This document shows positions 15,859-25,548 of a stretch of 64,000 nt of DNA, piece after piece. Each line of letters begins with the position of its first letter. Position 1 is the stretch's first letter. The notes under the pieces are model-generated. The model saw nothing but the letters and a program-made list of their open reading frames with translations, was not told where the DNA came from and did not search any database. A program made the position numbers and the translations under genes. Origin of the DNA: Flavobacterium jejuense (lineage in GTDB: Bacteria; Bacteroidota; Bacteroidia; Flavobacteriales; Flavobacteriaceae); the NCBI RefSeq assembly GCF_006491595.2, contig NZ_VEVQ02000001.1, positions 186,001 to 250,000 on the forward strand, given 5' to 3'.

Positions 15859-16011
15859 ATTACTGATATTCAGTATTTTGTATTATTTGTTTTAAAATTT
15901 AGCATAATATTAGCAATATTTTCACATTTCCAAACGTTCTAATGTTGAAAAAAAAGGTATATTTACAATAAGTTCTTATCCCAAAGTCTAACAAATATTA
16001 ATTGAATTAGA

Positions 16012-16206
16012 ATGACTAGATCTATGTATTCCTATTCAAAATCTATACTTGAAAGAGTAAGTTTTGATCCAAAACTATTTTGTAAAGAGTTAGAAAAAGC
16101 AATAAAAATATTATTGCCTTATGAAATTGACCAATTAAGAGATTGGTTATTACAATTTACTAAAGAAAAACCAGAATTAAGGCAATGCTTAATTTACATA
16201 AACTAA
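16012..16206 (+). CDS. small conserved-looking protein, unknown function
   Basis: 64 residues, no signal or membrane segment; predicted helical, with KLFCKELEKAIKILLPYEIDQLRDWL as the core (shown in part). It has its own upstream AT-rich region and a strong terminator directly after the stop, which supports a real short gene. No domain recognised. Confidence 0.6.
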   Translation: MTRSMYSYSKSILERVSFDPKLFCKELEKAIKILLPYEIDQLRDWLLQFTKEKPELRQCLIYIN

Positions 16207-16210
16207 AATA

Positions 16211-16236
16211 AAAGGAGCATAACTGCTCCTTTTTTT
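16211..16236. terminator. bidirectional terminator
   Basis: AAAGGAGCA pairs with TGCTCCTTT. It serves the 64-residue gene and the convergent oxyR; the oxyR stop codon lies in the T run. Confidence 0.88.
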
Positions 16237-17176
16237 ATTTTTTAGCTATCGGACTTATTATTTCTACATCATGAAAAGCAATAGCACCTCTTACAACAGC
16301 GGTAATAGTATCTCTAAGGGCATTAATGATATGTATTTTTAATTCATTTTTTGGATAAATTAAACTAACTTCTCTTGAAGGTTTAGGGTTCTTAAATTGT
16401 CTAAGTTTTACTTTGTTCTTGTCATTTAAATCTAGACTGTGTAAGTAAGGTAATAAAGTAGTACCTAATCCTTCATCTGCTAATTTGATTAATGTTTCGA
16501 AACTACCACTTTCAATTTGAAAATGATTTTCATTTAAATAAGCATTGTTTTTACAAAGGTTCAGTATTCCATTTCTAAAACAATGACCGTCTTGAAGTAA
16601 AAGAATATTGTCTAAATCTAAATCGCTAATCTCAATTTCTTTTTTGTCAAAACTTTTATGATTATCAGGAATATAAGCTACAAAAGGTTCATAGTATAAA
16701 ACAATTTCTTTAATGTTTTCTTCCTCTAATGGTGTAGCAGCAATAGCACAATCTAGATGCCCATTTTTTAGCTTTTTAATAATGTCTTCTGTTGTGCTTT
16801 CTTCTATGATAAGATTTACTTTTGGATATCTAGATATAAAGTTATTGAGAAACATAGGTAACAGAGTAGGCATTATAGTTGGAATAATTCCTACTTTGAA
16901 TTCTCCTCCTACATACCCTTTTTGTTGGTCAACAATATCTTTTATTCTACCAGCTTCATTTACTATATTTTTGGCTTGATTAACAATTTTTTGACCTATT
17001 TCTGTTAATAAAATTGGTTTTTTACTTCTATCAAAAATTAAAATGTCTAATTCATCTTCTAATTTTTGAATTTGCATGCTTAATGTAGGTTGTGTTACAA
17101 AACACTTTTCAGCTGCTAGTGTAAAATTTTTATGTTCAGCAACAGCTAAAACATAATATAATTGTGTAATTGTCAT
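16235..17176 (-). CDS. oxyR: LysR-family hydrogen-peroxide regulator OxyR
   Basis: 313 residues from the start MTITQLYYVLAVAEHKNF; the frame is open 31 codons further upstream, but that stretch is AT-rich without similarity and is left out. HTH: FTLAAEKCFVTQPTLSMQIQKLE. The effector domain keeps the two redox cysteines in GHCFRNGILNLC, as in known OxyR proteins where they form a disulfide on peroxide. It is transcribed away from dps, a classic OxyR target, with the shared control region between them. Confidence 0.92.
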   Translation of the reverse strand: MTITQLYYVLAVAEHKNFTLAAEKCFVTQPTLSMQIQKLEDELDILIFDRSKKPILLTEIGQKIVNQAKNIVNEAGRIKDIVDQQKGYVGGEFKVGIIPTIMPTLLPMFLNNFISRYPKVNLIIEESTTEDIIKKLKNGHLDCAIAATPLEEENIKEIVLYYEPFVAYIPDNHKSFDKKEIEISDLDLDNILLLQDGHCFRNGILNLCKNNAYLNENHFQIESGSFETLIKLADEGLGTTLLPYLHSLDLNDKNKVKLRQFKNPKPSREVSLIYPKNELKIHIINALRDTITAVVRGAIAFHDVEIISPIAKK

Positions 17177-17283
17177 TGTATAAATATTTTCGATAAAAAT
17201 ATAAAAACTATCAATTTGATTTATGATAAATTTGATTTTTTTTGAAATAAATTTGTTGATAATAAACAATTAAAATTATAATT
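17177..17283. promoter_or_regulatory. oxyR-dps divergent control region
   Basis: 107 bases. A perfect -7 element TAAATTTG (17248-17255) serves dps. Upstream, about 17210-17236, lies an AT-rich imperfect dyad (ATCAATTTGAT repeated as AAATTTGAT), a candidate OxyR site. The exact site is uncertain. Confidence 0.5.
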
Positions 17284-17757
17284 ATGGAAATCAATGCGTT
17301 AGGGCTTTCAAAAAAAGAATCAGAAAAAAGTATTAAAAAATTAAATATACTATTATCTAATTTTCAAACATATTATCAAAATTTAAGAGGTCTGCATTGG
17401 AATATTAGAGGAAAGCGTTTTTTTGATTTACATGTGAAATTTGAAGAATTATATAATGATAGCCAATTAAAGATAGATTTAATAGCTGAAAGAGTACTCA
17501 CTTTAGGAGGTATTCCAATCCATACTTTTACAGAATACCTTGAAAATAATAGTTTAAAAATTGGTAAAAATATTTCAAAAGATACCGAAGCAATTCAATT
17601 AATAATAGATTCACTAACTGAATTATTAAAAATTGAAAGAGTAATTTTAAATGAGACTTCAGAAAATAATGATGAAGGAACAAATGCTATGATGAGTGAT
17701 TTTATAAAAGAGCAAGAGAAAACGATTTGGATGATGCACGCATGGATGGAAGAATAA
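17284..17757 (+). CDS. dps: Dps-family DNA-protecting ferritin
   Basis: 157 residues with the Dps ferroxidase signature: LRGLHWNIRGKRFFDLHVKFEELY (His, Asp and Glu ligands; quoted in part), followed by IAERVLTLGG. It should form a dodecamer that oxidises Fe(II) with peroxide and stores it, protecting DNA. The N-terminus has several Lys residues but no long basic tail. It is divergent from oxyR, so peroxide induction is expected. Confidence 0.92.
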   Translation: MEINALGLSKKESEKSIKKLNILLSNFQTYYQNLRGLHWNIRGKRFFDLHVKFEELYNDSQLKIDLIAERVLTLGGIPIHTFTEYLENNSLKIGKNISKDTEAIQLIIDSLTELLKIERVILNETSENNDEGTNAMMSDFIKEQEKTIWMMHAWMEE

Positions 17758-17814
17758 ATTAAAAATTATTTTTTTTTTAAGCAATCATAGATAAATTCAT
17801 TTTATATTTGTTTT

Positions 17815-18108
17815 ATGAAATTTTTGTGTAAAATAGTTTTATTATTTTTCATTACATTTTTGTCAACACCAACTATAATTAGTTTTCTTGACAAGGATGT
17901 AGATGTTTCTTCTTTTTATAATTTTTCTGAAGAGGAAGAAAATGAAAATGATATAGCTTTTCATGAAATACAATTAATATCAGAAACAATTTCTTATTTT
18001 ATATTTTCTTTTGTATTTAGAGAAGCAAAAATTTTTGATTTACATGATGATTTAATTATTTGTAATTATAAAGCTTCAATATTTATTCCACCTCCAGATT
18101 TAATTTAA
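17815..18108 (+). CDS. small secreted or membrane protein of unknown function
   Basis: 97 residues: a hydrophobic signal-like N-terminus (about 1-25), an acidic stretch (SEEEENENDIAF) and a C-terminus IFIPPPDLI. It lies 45 bases upstream of the SulP transporter on the same strand and may share its transcript. Not recognised; a role with bicarbonate transport is a guess from position only. Confidence 0.6.
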   Translation: MKFLCKIVLLFFITFLSTPTIISFLDKDVDVSSFYNFSEEEENENDIAFHEIQLISETISYFIFSFVFREAKIFDLHDDLIICNYKASIFIPPPDLI

Positions 18109-18153
18109 AAAATCAGTTTATTTTAAGTACTATTTTTTAAATTAATTTTTTCT

Positions 18154-19731
18154 ATGTTTAAATATTTAAAAAACGATATTCCTGCGAGTATTGTTGTGTT
18201 TTTTGTTGCATTACCACTTTGTTTAGGAATTGCTTTAGCCAGTGACGCCCCTCCTTTATCTGGATTGATTGCTGGTATAATTGGAGGTATCTTTGTTGGA
18301 GGTTTAAGTAAATCAAAAATTGGAGTTAGTGGTCCAGCAGCTGGTTTAGCTGCTATAGTTGCCAGTGCAATAAGTTCTTTAGGTAGTTTTGAGTTGTTTT
18401 TATCAGCAGTTGTTTTAGCTGGAGTAATTCAAATTCTTTTTGGTGTTTTGAGAATGGGAGTTATAGGATATTATTTCCCTAATAGTGTTATTAAAGGAAT
18501 GTTAACAGGTATTGGTATCATTATTATTTTAAAACAGATTCCACATTTTTTCGGATATGATTTAGAAGCAGAAGGTGCAGATAGTTTTTTTGAAAAATCT
18601 GGAGAGAATACTTTTTCCGCCATTGCACATGTAATTGATAATATAACTTTAGGTTCTTTAATTATAGGTGTTTTTGGATTAATACTAATCTTGTATTGGG
18701 ATAATATTTTATCAAAAAAGCATTCTTTTTTTAAACTTATTCAAGGTTCTTTAGTTGCAGTATTTGTGGGAACTATTTTGCAAGTTATTTTTAGTAAAAC
18801 TGAAAATTTTATAATTGAAGGGAAGCACTTAGTTCAAATTCCTGTTCCTGAAAAAATATCTGAGGTTGCTTCACTTTTACGTTTCCCAGATTTTAGTGAA
18901 ATTTTTACAATGGATGTTCTTATAATTGCTTTTACATTAGCCTTGGTTGCTAGTTTAGAAACTTTATTAAGTGTAGAAGCTACTGATAAACTAGATCCAG
19001 AGAAGAACATAACTCCTCCTAATAGAGAATTATTTGCTCAAGGATTAGGGAATATTTTTTCTGGTTTAATAGGTGGTTTGCCTATAACACAAGTTATTGT
19101 AAGGAGTTCTGCAAATGTTCAATCTAATGCGAAAACAAAATTATCAGCTATTTTACATGGTATATTATTGCTGATTTCGGTTTTAGCAATTCCAATGTTA
19201 TTGAATCATATTCCTAAATCGGTTTTAGCAGCTGTATTAATAATCGTAGGTTTTAAATTGGCAAAACCATCCTTATTTAAGAAGATGTTTTATTTAGGTT
19301 GGACTCAATTTGTACCATTCATAGCAACTGTTGTTGTTATTGTGTTTACCAATTTATTAATTGGAATTTTCACAGGTTTAGCTATTGGTGTAATTGTAAT
19401 TTTAGTCAAAAGTTATCAAAACTCTTTATTTTTACATAAAAAAGAATCTGGTGATAATAAAGTTATAGAAATGACTTTTGCAGAGGAAATAACTTTTTTA
19501 AATAAAGCATCGATTCAAAAGGAATTATTCAGTTTACCAGAAAATTCTCGTTTGGAATTAGATATTAGAAAAACTACTTATTTGGATTATGATATTGTTG
19601 AGATATTAGAAGATTTTGCAATACAAGCCAAGAATAAAAACATTTTTGTACATTTAAAATCAGAAAGAGGGATAGTCGATAATCCTTCGAGTTTTATTGA
19701 ATTTTTTAAACTAAAAAAACAATCTAGATAA
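18154..19731 (+). CDS. SulP-family anion transporter with STAS domain
   Basis: 525 residues. About 12 membrane helices over residues 10-415, including the SulP signature VGGLSKSKIGVSGPAAGLAAIV (in part) and SLETLLSVEATDKLDP. The last ~90 residues form a cytoplasmic STAS domain (RLELDIRKTTYLDYDIVEIL). It is followed 21 bases later by a beta-carbonic anhydrase, the pairing seen for bicarbonate-carrying SulP members, so bicarbonate uptake is the best guess over sulfate. Confidence 0.9.
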   Translation: MFKYLKNDIPASIVVFFVALPLCLGIALASDAPPLSGLIAGIIGGIFVGGLSKSKIGVSGPAAGLAAIVASAISSLGSFELFLSAVVLAGVIQILFGVLRMGVIGYYFPNSVIKGMLTGIGIIIILKQIPHFFGYDLEAEGADSFFEKSGENTFSAIAHVIDNITLGSLIIGVFGLILILYWDNILSKKHSFFKLIQGSLVAVFVGTILQVIFSKTENFIIEGKHLVQIPVPEKISEVASLLRFPDFSEIFTMDVLIIAFTLALVASLETLLSVEATDKLDPEKNITPPNRELFAQGLGNIFSGLIGGLPITQVIVRSSANVQSNAKTKLSAILHGILLLISVLAIPMLLNHIPKSVLAAVLIIVGFKLAKPSLFKKMFYLGWTQFVPFIATVVVIVFTNLLIGIFTGLAIGVIVILVKSYQNSLFLHKKESGDNKVIEMTFAEEITFLNKASIQKELFSLPENSRLELDIRKTTYLDYDIVEILEDFAIQAKNKNIFVHLKSERGIVDNPSSFIEFFKLKKQSR

Positions 19732-19752
19732 TTATTTATAAATCAATTAATC

Positions 19753-20388
19753 ATGGCAGAATTTTATAAAAAAATAATTGAAAACAATAAAAAATGGGTA
19801 GAAGAAAAACTAAAAATAAACCCAGATTTCTTTAATAACTTAGCAGAGGGTCAACAACCACCTTTGTTATGGATTGGTTGTTCTGATAGTCGTGTGCCTG
19901 CAAATGAAATAATAGGAGCTGAGCCAGGAGAAGTTTTTGTACATCGAAATATTGCCAATATGGTTGTACATAGTGATATGAATATGTTAAGTGTACTAGA
20001 TTATGCAGTAAATGCTTTAAAAGTCCAACATGTAATTGTTTGTGGACATTATGGTTGTGGTGGTGTAAAAGCGGCAATGGGCAATGATTCGATAGGAATT
20101 ATTGATAACTGGATTAGGCATATTAAAGATGTATATCGATTTCATCATAAAGAATTAGATGCAATAGAAGATGAGAAATCTCGTTTTAATAAATTTGTTG
20201 AGCTAAATGTTAAAGAGCAAGTTATTGATTTAGCAAAAACATCTATAGTTCAATCTGCTTGGAGAAGTGGACAAAAGTTAAGTATTCATGGATGGGTTTA
20301 TGGACTAAATTCTGGATATGTAACAGATTTAGGAGTAAATTTTAGTAGTAATCAAGATTTAGATGATGTATTTAAATTAAAATTTTAA
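19753..20388 (+). CDS. can: beta-carbonic anhydrase
   Basis: 211 residues. Zinc ligands and dyad are visible: WIGCSDSRVPANEI (Cys and the Asp-Arg dyad) and CGHYGCGGVKAAM (His and Cys). HRNIANMV and the C-terminal SIHGWVYGLNSG are also typical. It interconverts CO2 and bicarbonate in the cytoplasm and would trap or supply substrate for the SulP protein encoded just upstream in the same operon. Confidence 0.95.
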   Translation: MAEFYKKIIENNKKWVEEKLKINPDFFNNLAEGQQPPLLWIGCSDSRVPANEIIGAEPGEVFVHRNIANMVVHSDMNMLSVLDYAVNALKVQHVIVCGHYGCGGVKAAMGNDSIGIIDNWIRHIKDVYRFHHKELDAIEDEKSRFNKFVELNVKEQVIDLAKTSIVQSAWRSGQKLSIHGWVYGLNSGYVTDLGVNFSSNQDLDDVFKLKF

Positions 20389-20463
20389 AATAGAGAAAGA
20401 AGAAGCTAGTTAGATGTTTCAGAATAGTTAAAGAATTCAAATTTTCAATTTGTTTTTTGTAAC

Positions 20464-21657
20464 TTATTCTTCTAGATTTTCATTAAAAGCAGAAGGTAAT
20501 AATTGAGGAATATATTTTACTAGAATAGGCAATAAAATTCCTCCTCCAGGAAGTAAAAAAATAGTTAAGGACGGTATAGTTTTACAAATGTCAAGTAACT
20601 GTTTTTTTACTTTCTTTTTTTCGTCTTTATCTAATTCTCTAGAGGTAGATTGTGCTAACAAAATCATTAATTCTTTACTTTCTGATATTTCTTTAATTAA
20701 TCTTTTTTTGTTTCTAGTAATTAATTTTGAAACGGTTTTATTTGTTTGATCGTAAAAGTGTTTTACTGGATTAGAGTAATTAAAATAAGAAATTTCACCC
20801 TTGTGAGTAGTAATAAAATCTTCAATAGTTATGATGCTGCTTTCTAAATAATTGTTTTCTAAATTTAATTTTGAGCCAATTGACTGTAGAAATTTATATT
20901 CGTTTAATTCTAATTTTTTATCATTCCACATAGCCATCTCTACTAAATCTAAAATATATAATTTTTCTATTTTTGATTCAAATTGTTTAAAATTAATTTC
21001 ATCAATGGTTAATGTGTCTATATTTTGAAATTTTGAGTAGCGAAGTGAATTTTCAAAAAGTTTAATTAATAATTCGTCATACTTAGATTTATTGTTTTTT
21101 ATTTTGAAAGCTAATGAAACGACTTTCATGCAATTGGATTCAAATTCCTTTAAATATTTCTCCGAAAAATCAGAATTATTGATAAAATTATCATAGCCCA
21201 AAACATCTAAAAAAAGCATGGCATTAATAACAATATGAGAAAAACTTTTAGTAACTATATTTTGATTGGTTTGTATACGATCATTTATAATACTTTCTAG
21301 TTGTACACTATCTGAAGAAGAAGGTAGAAGTTTTGTTAAGAAGGTATAATTTTCTTTTTGAATGGATTTGTAAAAAGAATTAATACTCTCTAAAAAATCA
21401 GAAATATTCTTGTTTTTTGTTTTTATACAAAAAACAGTATATAAATTATTTAAAAAGGAAATCTTAGTAATTTCATCAAGAGATAAACCAGAAAGATCAA
21501 TAGTTTTTTTTAAATTAATGCTTATGGGATGACCATAAATAAAACCAGATTTTCTGAGATCTTTGTAAAAAGTTTCATAATCAAAATAATTATTAAAATT
21601 AGTCTGATTTTCTTGAAAAAATTTATCTATCCAACCGTTAATTGAAGGGTTTATCAT
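20464..21657 (-). CDS. LETM1-related protein
   Basis: 397 residues, largely helical. The C-terminal segment (KDEKKKVKKQLLDICKTIP ... FLLPGGGILLPILVKYIPQLLPSAF, quoted in pieces) closely resembles the LETM1 motif of the mitochondrial inner-membrane protein, where a Pro-Gly-Gly turn separates hydrophobic helices. The N-terminal 300 residues are helical, possibly TPR-like, and unrecognised. Related flavobacterial proteins have been described as LETM1-related and biofilm-associated; the molecular role is unknown. It is divergent from the antiporter gene, so shared control or an ion-homeostasis role is possible. Confidence 0.72.
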   Translation of the reverse strand: MINPSINGWIDKFFQENQTNFNNYFDYETFYKDLRKSGFIYGHPISINLKKTIDLSGLSLDEITKISFLNNLYTVFCIKTKNKNISDFLESINSFYKSIQKENYTFLTKLLPSSSDSVQLESIINDRIQTNQNIVTKSFSHIVINAMLFLDVLGYDNFINNSDFSEKYLKEFESNCMKVVSLAFKIKNNKSKYDELLIKLFENSLRYSKFQNIDTLTIDEINFKQFESKIEKLYILDLVEMAMWNDKKLELNEYKFLQSIGSKLNLENNYLESSIITIEDFITTHKGEISYFNYSNPVKHFYDQTNKTVSKLITRNKKRLIKEISESKELMILLAQSTSRELDKDEKKKVKKQLLDICKTIPSLTIFLLPGGGILLPILVKYIPQLLPSAFNENLEE

Positions 21658-21747
21658 TTTAAAAATATTGCAACAAAGTTAAAAAATTCTTATTTCCATA
21701 ATGTTAAATTTATAAAGTATTTATATCTTGCTAAAAAATATTCTTGT

Positions 21748-22974
21748 ATGAATTTTGCCATAATTATAACTATTTGTGTATTACTATTATTAGCTTATGC
21801 ATTTACCATAAGTTCATCAAAAACAAAAATACCTTCAGTAATTTTGTTATTACTTTTGGGTTGGGTTGTAAAGCAAATTACTGATGTTTTACACATTGTT
21901 ATTCCGGATTTAAATTCGTTGTTGCCCTTTTTTGGAACCCTTGGATTAGTTTTAATTGTTTTGGAAGGTTCACTTGAGTTAGAATTAAATCGAAAAAAAT
22001 TACCATTTGTCGGTAAAACAATTGTTACAGCTGTAATTCCTTTATTTATAACAGCTTTTGTAATAGGACATTTTTTTTACTATTTTTTAGATTCTAGTTA
22101 CAAAGATGGTTTGATCAATGCGGTTCCATTGTGTATTATCAGTAGTGCGATTGCAATATCTAGTGTTGGACATTTAAATGCTTTTAATAAAGAATTTGCT
22201 ATATATGAAAGTAGTTTATCTGATATATTAGGAGTGTTATTTTTTAATTTTATTGCTTTAAATTCGGTCATTAATCTAGATACTTTAGGAAATTTTGGTT
22301 TGCAAATTTTATTAATGTTATTAATCTCTTTTATTGCTTCAGCATTTTTAGCTTTTCTATTAAGTAGAATAGATCACCACATTAAGTTTGCACCAATTAT
22401 ACTTCTTATTATCTTAATATTTGCAATTTCAGAAATCTATCATTTACCAGCTTTAATATTTATTATGTTATTTGGATTATTTATTGGCAATTTTGATGAG
22501 CTAGAACGTTTTAAAGTGATTCAATTTTTAAAACCAAGGTCTTTAGATAAAGAGGTTAAAAAATTTAAAGAATTGATTATTGAAGCTGCTTTCCTAGTAC
22601 GGTCATTATTTTTCTTGTTATTTGGTTTCTTAATGAAAACAGAAGATATTTTAAATCCTCATACTTTTGAGTTAGCAATAGGAATTGTTGTTTTAATTTA
22701 TTCAGTTAGGGCGTTACAGTTAAAAGTATTTAAATTAAAGCTAATGCCTTTGTTGTATATTGCTCCAAGAGGATTAATAACAATTTTATTATTTTTAAGT
22801 ATTCCTACGGAAAGCAAAATTCCTTTAGTTAATAAAGCATTAATTATTCAAGTTATTGTTTTAACAGCTTTAATAATGATGTTTGGTTTGATTTTTAATA
22901 AACAAGAAGATAAAAAAAGTGTTGGGAAAAAGGGAGAGGAGAACCTTACCATTGATATAGATGTTCCTATTTAA
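21748..22974 (+). CDS. cation:proton antiporter (CPA family)
   Basis: 408 residues with about 11-12 membrane helices. The first helices carry KIPSVILLLLLGWVVKQ and LVLIVLEGSLEL, and the middle has SAIAISSVGHL, typical of sodium/proton exchangers. The C-terminus is a short charged tail without TrkA or STAS domains. It probably exports Na+ or K+ against protons across the inner membrane. Monocistronic; divergent from the LETM1-related gene 90 bases away. Confidence 0.83.
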   Translation: MNFAIIITICVLLLLAYAFTISSSKTKIPSVILLLLLGWVVKQITDVLHIVIPDLNSLLPFFGTLGLVLIVLEGSLELELNRKKLPFVGKTIVTAVIPLFITAFVIGHFFYYFLDSSYKDGLINAVPLCIISSAIAISSVGHLNAFNKEFAIYESSLSDILGVLFFNFIALNSVINLDTLGNFGLQILLMLLISFIASAFLAFLLSRIDHHIKFAPIILLIILIFAISEIYHLPALIFIMLFGLFIGNFDELERFKVIQFLKPRSLDKEVKKFKELIIEAAFLVRSLFFLLFGFLMKTEDILNPHTFELAIGIVVLIYSVRALQLKVFKLKLMPLLYIAPRGLITILLFLSIPTESKIPLVNKALIIQVIVLTALIMMFGLIFNKQEDKKSVGKKGEENLTIDIDVPI

Positions 22975-23302
22975 TAAGATAAGTTATTGATTAAAAGAAA
23001 TGCTTTATGTTTTAAACAATATCTATCTAATGTTGTAAGTAAATACAAAATATAGAGATTGGTTTTGGGTTAATAATTCATTTTCATTATTGAGGAAGAT
23101 AAGTAATACTTAAGATACATTAGCAATTATCATTTAATCTTGGGTGTCTTTGTTGCTTTTTAGGAATTAACTTAATTCTTATTTTTGTAATCTTAGATTT
23201 ACACGAAAAGTTTAATCATTTTCTTGTTTTTAGCAAAACTTTTTTACATCTATTACTCTTCATTTCCAAATTTTATCTTACATCAAAAAAAAATAAATAA
23301 AT
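22975..23302 (+). other. 328-base intergenic stretch, nothing recognised
   Basis: AT-rich sequence between two converging genes. I see no ORF with coding signs, tRNA, repeat or riboswitch; only the terminator at its right edge. Confidence 0.5.
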
Positions 23303-23331
23303 AAAAAATCCACTTATATAAGTGGATTTTT
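23303..23331. terminator. terminator of the fad operon
   Basis: AAAATCCACTTA pairs with TAAGTGGATTTT, flanked by A and T runs; it closes the minus-strand fad operon and may also serve the antiporter side. Confidence 0.88.
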
Positions 23332-23361
23332 AAACAAACTAAACCAAAAAATCACAGTTTT

Positions 23362-25152
23362 TTAGAAGCAATATTTATTTTCGCTAATTATTTTTGCTGC
23401 AATTTTTTCTCTTAAACCAATAACATTTGGCATATTGGTATATTTTGTAAATCTTTTTAGTCCCATTAACATAGCTCTTTGTTCATCACCTTCAGAGAAA
23501 GAAATAATACCTTCTTTTCCTTTTTGGTTCACAATATCAACTGCGTGATATAAATATAATTGAGCCATTGCAATTTGTTCTTGTACTTTATCAGCACCTT
23601 CTTTTTTAGCTAATTTTTCAGTTCTAAGAATAGTACTTTCAGCCATATAGATTTCGATTAGAATATCAGAAGCAGCCATTAATAACTGTTGGTGATCTTC
23701 TAATTGAGGTCCGAATTTTTGAACCGCAGAACCAGCGACCATTAAGAATACTTTTTTCAATTTTCCAATTAATTCTTTTTCTTCTGCAAATAATTCAGAA
23801 TAATCTGGAACATCAAATGAAGGAATTCCCATTAATTCTTCTCCTACAGCCATTGCAGGACCTAATAAGTCTACATGACCTTTCATTGCTTTCTTAACTA
23901 ACATTCCTACAGATAGCATTCTGTTGATTTCATTAGTTCCTTCATAGATACGAGCAATACGAGCATCTCTCCAAGCACTTTCCATTGGTGCATCTTCAGA
24001 GAATCCCATACCTCCAAAAATTTGAATTCCTTCATCAGTACAAGATTGTACGTCTTCAGAAACGGCTACTTTTAAGATAGAACATTCAATAGCAAATTCT
24101 TCTACACCTTTTAATTCTGCTTCTTGGTGCGAATTTCCTTCTTCTGTTCTAATGTGAATTCTTGTTTCAATATTGTGTGCTGCTCTATAAGAAGCACTTT
24201 CACCTGCATAAGCATTGGTAGCCATTTCAGCTAATTTAGATTGTATAGCTCCAAAGCTAGAAATAGGTGTTTTAAATTGTTGTCTTTCATTAGCATAAAC
24301 AACAGCACCTGTAATAGTTCTTCTTTGTGCTTCTAAACAAGCTGCAGCCAATTTAATACGACCAACATTCAATGCATTCATAGCAATTTTGAATCCTTCT
24401 CCACGACCAGCTAACATGTTTTCAACAGGCACTTTAGTTTCGTTAAAGAAAACTTGACGAGTAGAAGAGGAGCGAATCCCTAATTTGTGTTCTTCATCAC
24501 CTAAAGAAATTCCGTTAGCAGGGTCATTCTCTACGATGAAACCTGTAATGTTTTTATCATCTTCAATACGAGCAAAAACAATGAATACTTGACAAAAACC
24601 TGCGTTTGAAATCCACATTTTTCCACCAGTAATGCTATAGTATTTTCCATCTTCAGAAAGAACTGCTTTCGTTTTTCCTGAGTTTGCATCAGATCCTGCA
24701 CCTGGTTCTGTTAAACAGTAAGCACCAAACCATTCACCTGTTGCTAATTTTGATACATATTTTTGTTTTTGTTCTTCAGTACCGTAAAGTGTAATTGGCA
24801 TTGTTCCAATTCCTGTGTGAGCACCAAAAGCTGTTGAGAACGAACCAGTAGCACCTGAGATATAATCACAAACTAACATTGTATTTACAAACCCCATTCC
24901 CATTCCACCATAAGCTTCAGGAACCGAGATACCTAAATATCCTAGTTCTCCAGCTTTACGCATTACTTCTTCTGTTAATGCATAATCTTTCTTTTCAAAG
25001 CGTTCTTTGTTCGGCCACAATTCTTTATCTACGAATTCGATAACCGAATCACGCATCATAATTTGTTCCTCTGAGAAATCTTCTGGAGTGAAGATGTCTT
25101 CGCATTTTGTTTCTTTTACAAGGAATTGTCCTCCTCTAATGATATCTGCCAT
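23362..25152 (-). CDS. fadE: acyl-CoA dehydrogenase
   Basis: 596 residues, longer than the usual 380-400, as in Bacillus FadE-type enzymes with an additional C-terminal helical region. FAD and substrate motifs: YCLTEPGAGSDANS, WISNAGFCQVF, GIRSSSTRQV, and near residue 415 RDARIARIYEGTNEINR, whose Glu is the likely catalytic base. It performs the first oxidation of acyl-CoA in beta-oxidation. Last gene of the marR-fadN-fadA-(four-helix)-fadE unit, which matches the Bacillus fadN-fadA-fadE order. Confidence 0.92.
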   Translation of the reverse strand: MADIIRGGQFLVKETKCEDIFTPEDFSEEQIMMRDSVIEFVDKELWPNKERFEKKDYALTEEVMRKAGELGYLGISVPEAYGGMGMGFVNTMLVCDYISGATGSFSTAFGAHTGIGTMPITLYGTEEQKQKYVSKLATGEWFGAYCLTEPGAGSDANSGKTKAVLSEDGKYYSITGGKMWISNAGFCQVFIVFARIEDDKNITGFIVENDPANGISLGDEEHKLGIRSSSTRQVFFNETKVPVENMLAGRGEGFKIAMNALNVGRIKLAAACLEAQRRTITGAVVYANERQQFKTPISSFGAIQSKLAEMATNAYAGESASYRAAHNIETRIHIRTEEGNSHQEAELKGVEEFAIECSILKVAVSEDVQSCTDEGIQIFGGMGFSEDAPMESAWRDARIARIYEGTNEINRMLSVGMLVKKAMKGHVDLLGPAMAVGEELMGIPSFDVPDYSELFAEEKELIGKLKKVFLMVAGSAVQKFGPQLEDHQQLLMAASDILIEIYMAESTILRTEKLAKKEGADKVQEQIAMAQLYLYHAVDIVNQKGKEGIISFSEGDEQRAMLMGLKRFTKYTNMPNVIGLREKIAAKIISENKYCF

Positions 25153-25163
25153 TTTTATTTTTT

Positions 25164-25200
25164 TTTAGAGAAAAGAAGAAAGAAGCAAGAAAAAAGATTA
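25164..25200 (-). repeat. purine-rich flank left of the four-helix gene
   Basis: AAGAAGAAAGAAGCAAGAA with AAAAGATTA; its partner on the other side of the gene (25549-25590) is the imperfect reverse complement. Confidence 0.4.
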
Positions 25201-25548
25201 GCCCAATTTACTGATAAAACCAGTTGTCATTTTTTGGAATTCAATAATCTTATTTTCTATTTCAATCGTTTTTTCTATTGTTATATATTTATTTTGTAAT
25301 GCAATTAATAATTGTGTTTGTAATTCAAAAGAAGAACCTAAGCTAATATTCAAATAATGTTTAAAATGAGTATTTTCTCTATTTGAACCTTCTGCAATAT
25401 TTGAAGGCATCGAAACAGCTACTCTATTCATTTGACTAACTAAACCATAAACTTCATTTTTAGGAAAATCTAAACATAAATTATGAATATTGGAAGCAAT
25501 TTCCATTGCTAAAGTCCAAATTTTAAGATTCTTAAAGTTATGCTTCAT
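25198..25548 (-). CDS. four-helix-bundle protein (23S rRNA IVP / S23-like)
   Basis: 116 residues of the four-helix-bundle family first known from 23S rRNA intervening sequences and also as avd-like accessory proteins. Family marks: FKNLKIWTLAMEIA at the start, FPKNEVYGLVSQMNRVAVSMPSNIAEGSNR in the middle (in part) and LGSSFELQTQLLIA. It is basic and probably binds nucleic acid. It sits inside the fatty-acid operon between fadA and fadE, where it has no obvious job, and is flanked by purine-rich imperfect inverted repeats, so it looks inserted. Confidence 0.88.
   Translation of the reverse strand: MKHNFKNLKIWTLAMEIASNIHNLCLDFPKNEVYGLVSQMNRVAVSMPSNIAEGSNRENTHFKHYLNISLGSSFELQTQLLIALQNKYITIEKTIEIENKIIEFQKMTTGFISKLG

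Noticed and set aside
15859-16011. Possible RNA gene between mnmD and the 64-residue gene
   Set aside because: Only AT-rich sequence without stable stems; more likely just the promoter region of the small gene.
17177-17269. 31-codon N-terminal extension of oxyR
   Set aside because: The frame is open, but its sequence is AT-derived (Ile, Lys, Phe) and overlaps the likely dps/oxyR promoter; the family start MTITQL fits at 17176.
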